Assembly (NCBI GenBank): GCA_902800045.1
Contig: CADCCZ010000001.1
Location: forward strand, 372,001 to 436,000
Length of the DNA: 64,000 bases
Origin: an uncultured Bacteroidia bacterium
Lineage (GTDB): Bacteria > Bacteroidota > Bacteroidia > Bacteroidales > ML635J-15
Reading direction: 5' to 3'
The notes below the pieces were generated by a model. The model worked only from the letters and a program-made list of their open reading frames with translations. It was not told the origin of the DNA and did not search any database. Below are positions 61,719 through 64,000 of the stretch, one piece after another. How positions within the stretch are numbered: position 1 is the first letter of the stretch; each line of letters opens with the position of its first letter. Made by a program: the position numbers and the translations under genes.

Positions 61719-62990
61719 ATGAAAGTAGATGTCTTATTAGGTATGCAGTGGGGCGACGAAGGCAAAGGAAAAATTGTCGATGTGCTTACGCCGCAGTATG
61801 ACATTATTGCCCGTTTCCAGGGCGGTCCGAATGCCGGACATACGTTGGAATTCAACAATATAAAGCACGTTCTCCATACTATTCCTTCGGGTATTTTCCG
61901 TCCGAAGGCAATGAACGTCATTGGTAGTGGCGTTGTGGTTGACCCTGTGATTTTACGCGAGGAGATTGAGTCGGCGATGAAACTTGGTGCCGATTTGCAC
62001 AACAATTTGTTAATCAGCAAGAAAGCTCATCTCATAATGCCGTCGCACCGTCTGCTCGACAAGGCGTACGAGGAATACAAGGGCGCAAGCAAGATCGGCT
62101 CGACGCAGAAAGGTATTGGCCCGACATACACCGACCGTACGGCACGTATAGGTTTGCGTATGGGTGAAATGTTCTCGCCTGACTTCTTGCAGAAGTATAA
62201 CACCACAAAGGCTCACCACCTGAAAGTGATGAAAGGCTACAACTTCACCGAAACCAACGAGGAATACGAAAAACAATGGTTCGAGGCTGTCGAATATCTC
62301 AAGACATTCAATTTCATAGATTCTGAAATTTATGTCAACAAGGCATTGAACGATGGCAAGTCGATTTTGGCAGAAGGTGCTCAGGGCTCGATGCTCGATA
62401 TCGATTATGGTTCTTATCCATTTGTTACCTCGTCGAATACCTTGGCATCGGGAGTATGCTCGGGCTTGGGCGTGGCTCCATCGAAGATAGGTAAGGTTTA
62501 CGGTATAGTAAAGGCATATTGCACCCGTGTAGGCAGCGGTCCGTTCCCGACAGAACTTTTCGACGCTACTGGCGAAACTTTGCGCAAGATTGGTAACGAA
62601 TACGGTGCAACAACCGGACGTTCGCGTCGTTGCGGCTGGCTCGACCTCGTGGCTCTCAAGTATGCCGTTATGCTCAATGGATTGACAGACATTATCATTA
62701 CTAAGGCCGATGTGCTTAACGACTTTGATAAGTTGAAGGTTGCTGTGGCATACAAGATTAACGGTAAGGAAGTCGATTATGTTCCTTTCGAGATGACAGA
62801 TGATATAGAGCCTGTTTACGTTGAATTCGACGGTTGGAAGCAAGATATTTCAAAGTGCAAGAACGAGGATGATTTGCCAAAGCCTCTCAAGGATTACTTG
62901 AAATTTATTGCAAAGGAAACTGGTGTGAAGATTTCGTACTTGTCGGTTGGCCCCGACAGGGTTCAGACATTAAAGGTAAATATTGAATAG
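61719..62990 (+). CDS. purA: Adenylosuccinate synthetase
   Basis: 423 residues. Makes adenylosuccinate from IMP, aspartate and GTP. GMQWGDEGKGKIVDVLTPQY at about residues 8-27 is the GTP/phosphate loop; FQGGPNAGHTLEFNNIKHVL, QKGIGPTYTDRTARIGLRMG and TTGRSRRCGWLDLV all fit. Operon with the MBL hydrolase and fur upstream and the PAS protein one base downstream. Confidence 0.97.
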   Translation: MKVDVLLGMQWGDEGKGKIVDVLTPQYDIIARFQGGPNAGHTLEFNNIKHVLHTIPSGIFRPKAMNVIGSGVVVDPVILREEIESAMKLGADLHNNLLISKKAHLIMPSHRLLDKAYEEYKGASKIGSTQKGIGPTYTDRTARIGLRMGEMFSPDFLQKYNTTKAHHLKVMKGYNFTETNEEYEKQWFEAVEYLKTFNFIDSEIYVNKALNDGKSILAEGAQGSMLDIDYGSYPFVTSSNTLASGVCSGLGVAPSKIGKVYGIVKAYCTRVGSGPFPTELFDATGETLRKIGNEYGATTGRSRRCGWLDLVALKYAVMLNGLTDIIITKADVLNDFDKLKVAVAYKINGKEVDYVPFEMTDDIEPVYVEFDGWKQDISKCKNEDDLPKPLKDYLKFIAKETGVKISYLSVGPDRVQTLKVNIE

Positions 62991-62991
62991 C

Positions 62992-63336
62992 ATGGAAATT
63001 ACAGAAGACTTTTTGAAGGAAACGCCTTTTGCTGTAACAGTTTGCAACAGCGATGGCATAATCGTATATATGAACGATAAGGCTGCTGCAACATGGGAAG
63101 CTCGTGGCGGTGCATCGCTCGTTGGCAAGTCGCTTTACGACTGCCACGGCGAAAGAGCAACGGCAATGATTAAGAATATGCTCGCAAGCGGTAGCACAAA
63201 CGCTTATACCATATTAAAAAATGGTCAGAAGAAACTAATCTACCAAAGCCCGTGGCATAAGGACGGAAAAGTTGCTGGACTCGTTGAACTTTCGATAGTT
63301 ATACCAGAAGAAATGCCTCATTTTGTAAGAGGATAA
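62992..63336 (+). CDS. Single PAS-domain protein
   Basis: 114 residues from ATG 62992. FAVTVCNSDGIIVYMNDKAA is the start of a PAS domain (sensor fold), followed by GGASLVGKSLYDCHGERA and YQSPWHKDGKVAGLVELSIV, which closes the sheet. No output domain is attached. Homologous small PAS proteins (often annotated PAS sensor protein) occur in anaerobes. Starts one base after the purA stop. Ligand unknown. Confidence 0.8.
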   Translation: MEITEDFLKETPFAVTVCNSDGIIVYMNDKAAATWEARGGASLVGKSLYDCHGERATAMIKNMLASGSTNAYTILKNGQKKLIYQSPWHKDGKVAGLVELSIVIPEEMPHFVRG

Positions 63337-63352
63337 ATACGATAAAAAGTAG

Positions 63353-63382
63353 TGGCACGAAAAAAATCGCGCCATTATTTTT
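63353..63382 (+). terminator. Weak intrinsic terminator after the PAS gene
   Basis: TGGCACGA with TCGCGCCA (one A-C mismatch), A-rich loop, then ATTATTTTT. Confidence 0.5.
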
Positions 63383-63414
63383 AATAAATAAACGATTGTT
63401 TGAAAATAAAGTAG

Positions 63415-63422
63415 TAATTTTG
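63415..63422 (+). promoter_or_regulatory. -7 element for the last PorP/SprF gene
   Basis: TAATTTTG, 25 bases before the ATG at 63448. The nearest TTTG upstream (63399) is only 12 bases away. Confidence 0.4.
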
Positions 63423-63447
63423 CCGTTTTACAACAGTTTGTAAATTT

Positions 63448-64000
63448 ATGCGTAGGGCTCACTGTATATTATTGATATTTTTGTTTCCGTTAATGCTGGT
63501 GGAACTGCGGTGTTTTGCACAGGATGCTCCTGTGTATGAGCAGTATGTGTTTGATAATGCCTTGCTCAATCCGGCATTTGTAGGCATTGTCGACCTAATT
63601 CAGGTCAAGGCTGCTCATCGTCAGCAGTGGATTGGTTTTGGGGCGGAAAATACACCACATACCACTTTCCTGATGTTTCGTTCTAGGTTGAAGGACAGAA
63701 ATGGAGGTATTGGCGGTTTTATATACAATGATCGTAACGCTGTAAATTCGCAGACAGGATTGCAACTTAATGGTTCGTTCCAGTTCCTTCTACGTACGAA
63801 TAGGAAGACAAGAACTATTCTTTCCTTCGGCTTTGGTGCAACAGTGTTTATGCACACTTACGATGAAACTAATTTCGAAAGAGATATCTATGATCCGATT
63901 GTAAATTATAGTAGCAAAAACTATTTTGGATACGATGCAAATTTTGGAGTGCTTCTGACTCACGGAGGTTTCCTGTCGGGAATTAGCGTCAATAATTTGT
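63448..64000 (+). CDS. PorP/SprF family type IX secretion protein, C-terminus cut by window edge
   Basis: About 184 residues seen. Signal peptide with LLIFLFPLMLVELRCFAQ, then YEQYVFDNALLNPAFVG and AAHRQQWIGFGAENTPHTTF, the family hallmarks. It is the second PorP/SprF protein in the window and differs clearly from the one at 38820. Its usual partner, a large surface protein, may lie beyond the right edge. Confidence 0.9.
   Translation, partial: MRRAHCILLIFLFPLMLVELRCFAQDAPVYEQYVFDNALLNPAFVGIVDLIQVKAAHRQQWIGFGAENTPHTTFLMFRSRLKDRNGGIGGFIYNDRNAVNSQTGLQLNGSFQFLLRTNRKTRTILSFGFGATVFMHTYDETNFERDIYDPIVNYSSKNYFGYDANFGVLLTHGGFLSGISVNNL

Noticed and set aside
62010..62843. 277-codon open frame on minus
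   Set aside because: Antisense to purA, whose protein motifs are complete.

Overview
The window reads as a chromosomal segment of a Bacteroidota bacterium, most likely order Bacteroidales and probably from an anaerobic gut-type habitat. The signs are Bacteroidota promoters (TTTG, a 19-21 base spacer, then TAnnTTTG), type IX secretion and gliding-family genes (PorU, two PorP/SprF proteins, GldJ), GIN-domain (DUF2807) proteins, FISUMP-type secreted proteins, and fermentation enzymes of amino-acid users (3,5-diaminohexanoate dehydrogenase, ADP-forming acyl-CoA synthetase). I saw no rRNA, tRNA, CRISPR array, prophage or plasmid gene. The species cannot be named from this sequence.

Layout. 1-4.8 kb: a eukaryote-like GT3 glycogen synthase cut by the window edge, divergent from a large secreted repeat protein. 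4.9-10.8 kb (minus): an ECF sigma factor, a membrane protein in the anti-sigma position, three GIN-domain envelope proteins and HemW. 10.9-14.2 kb (plus): a GNAT/FemAB-like protein, a second ECF sigma/zinc anti-sigma pair and a small lipoprotein. 14.3-16.9 kb (minus): lysine-fermentation dehydrogenase and an AbiE-type toxin-antitoxin pair. 17.0-25.9 kb (plus): an NSS transporter, a RAYT transposase with REP-like elements, YicC-Gmk, two tandem secreted cyclophilins and two tandem ketosynthase III-SDR fusion proteins. 26-34.9 kb: a mixed accessory region rich in hairpin repeats, with a second large FISUMP protein, a secreted hydrolase, a beta-barrel protein and a TtcA-like enzyme.

34.9-41.8 kb holds the type IX secretion/gliding block: porU on minus, sprF-like and gldJ on plus. 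It is followed by a murF-(GlmU-like)-rarA-DUF4268 operon, a dipeptidyl-peptidase IV and an asparagine-synthase-like protein. From 50 to 53.6 kb, an ADP-forming acyl-CoA synthetase, a small membrane protein and a YggS protein are separated by three tracts of one 8-bp tandem-repeat family. 54.5-63.3 kb is a dense housekeeping run: asnS-rpoN-PAP2-like-DUF4834-LolC/E-like, then MBL/beta-CASP hydrolase-fur-purA-PAS. The window ends inside a second PorP/SprF gene.

How it works together. The envelope theme dominates: secreted proteins, type IX secretion parts, GIN proteins under a probable ECF sigma/anti-sigma switch, periplasmic cyclophilins and peptidases. The metabolism visible here fits amino-acid and peptide fermentation: DPP-IV releases dipeptides, kdd acts in lysine breakdown, and the acyl-CoA synthetase conserves energy as ATP. 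The items most worth a second look are the two KAS III-SDR fusions, the second with a degenerate SDR half; the N-terminal position of type IX sorting-like modules in two giant secreted proteins; the sigma/GIN operon; the octamer repeat family; and the RAYT gene that carries a copy of its own putative REP element.
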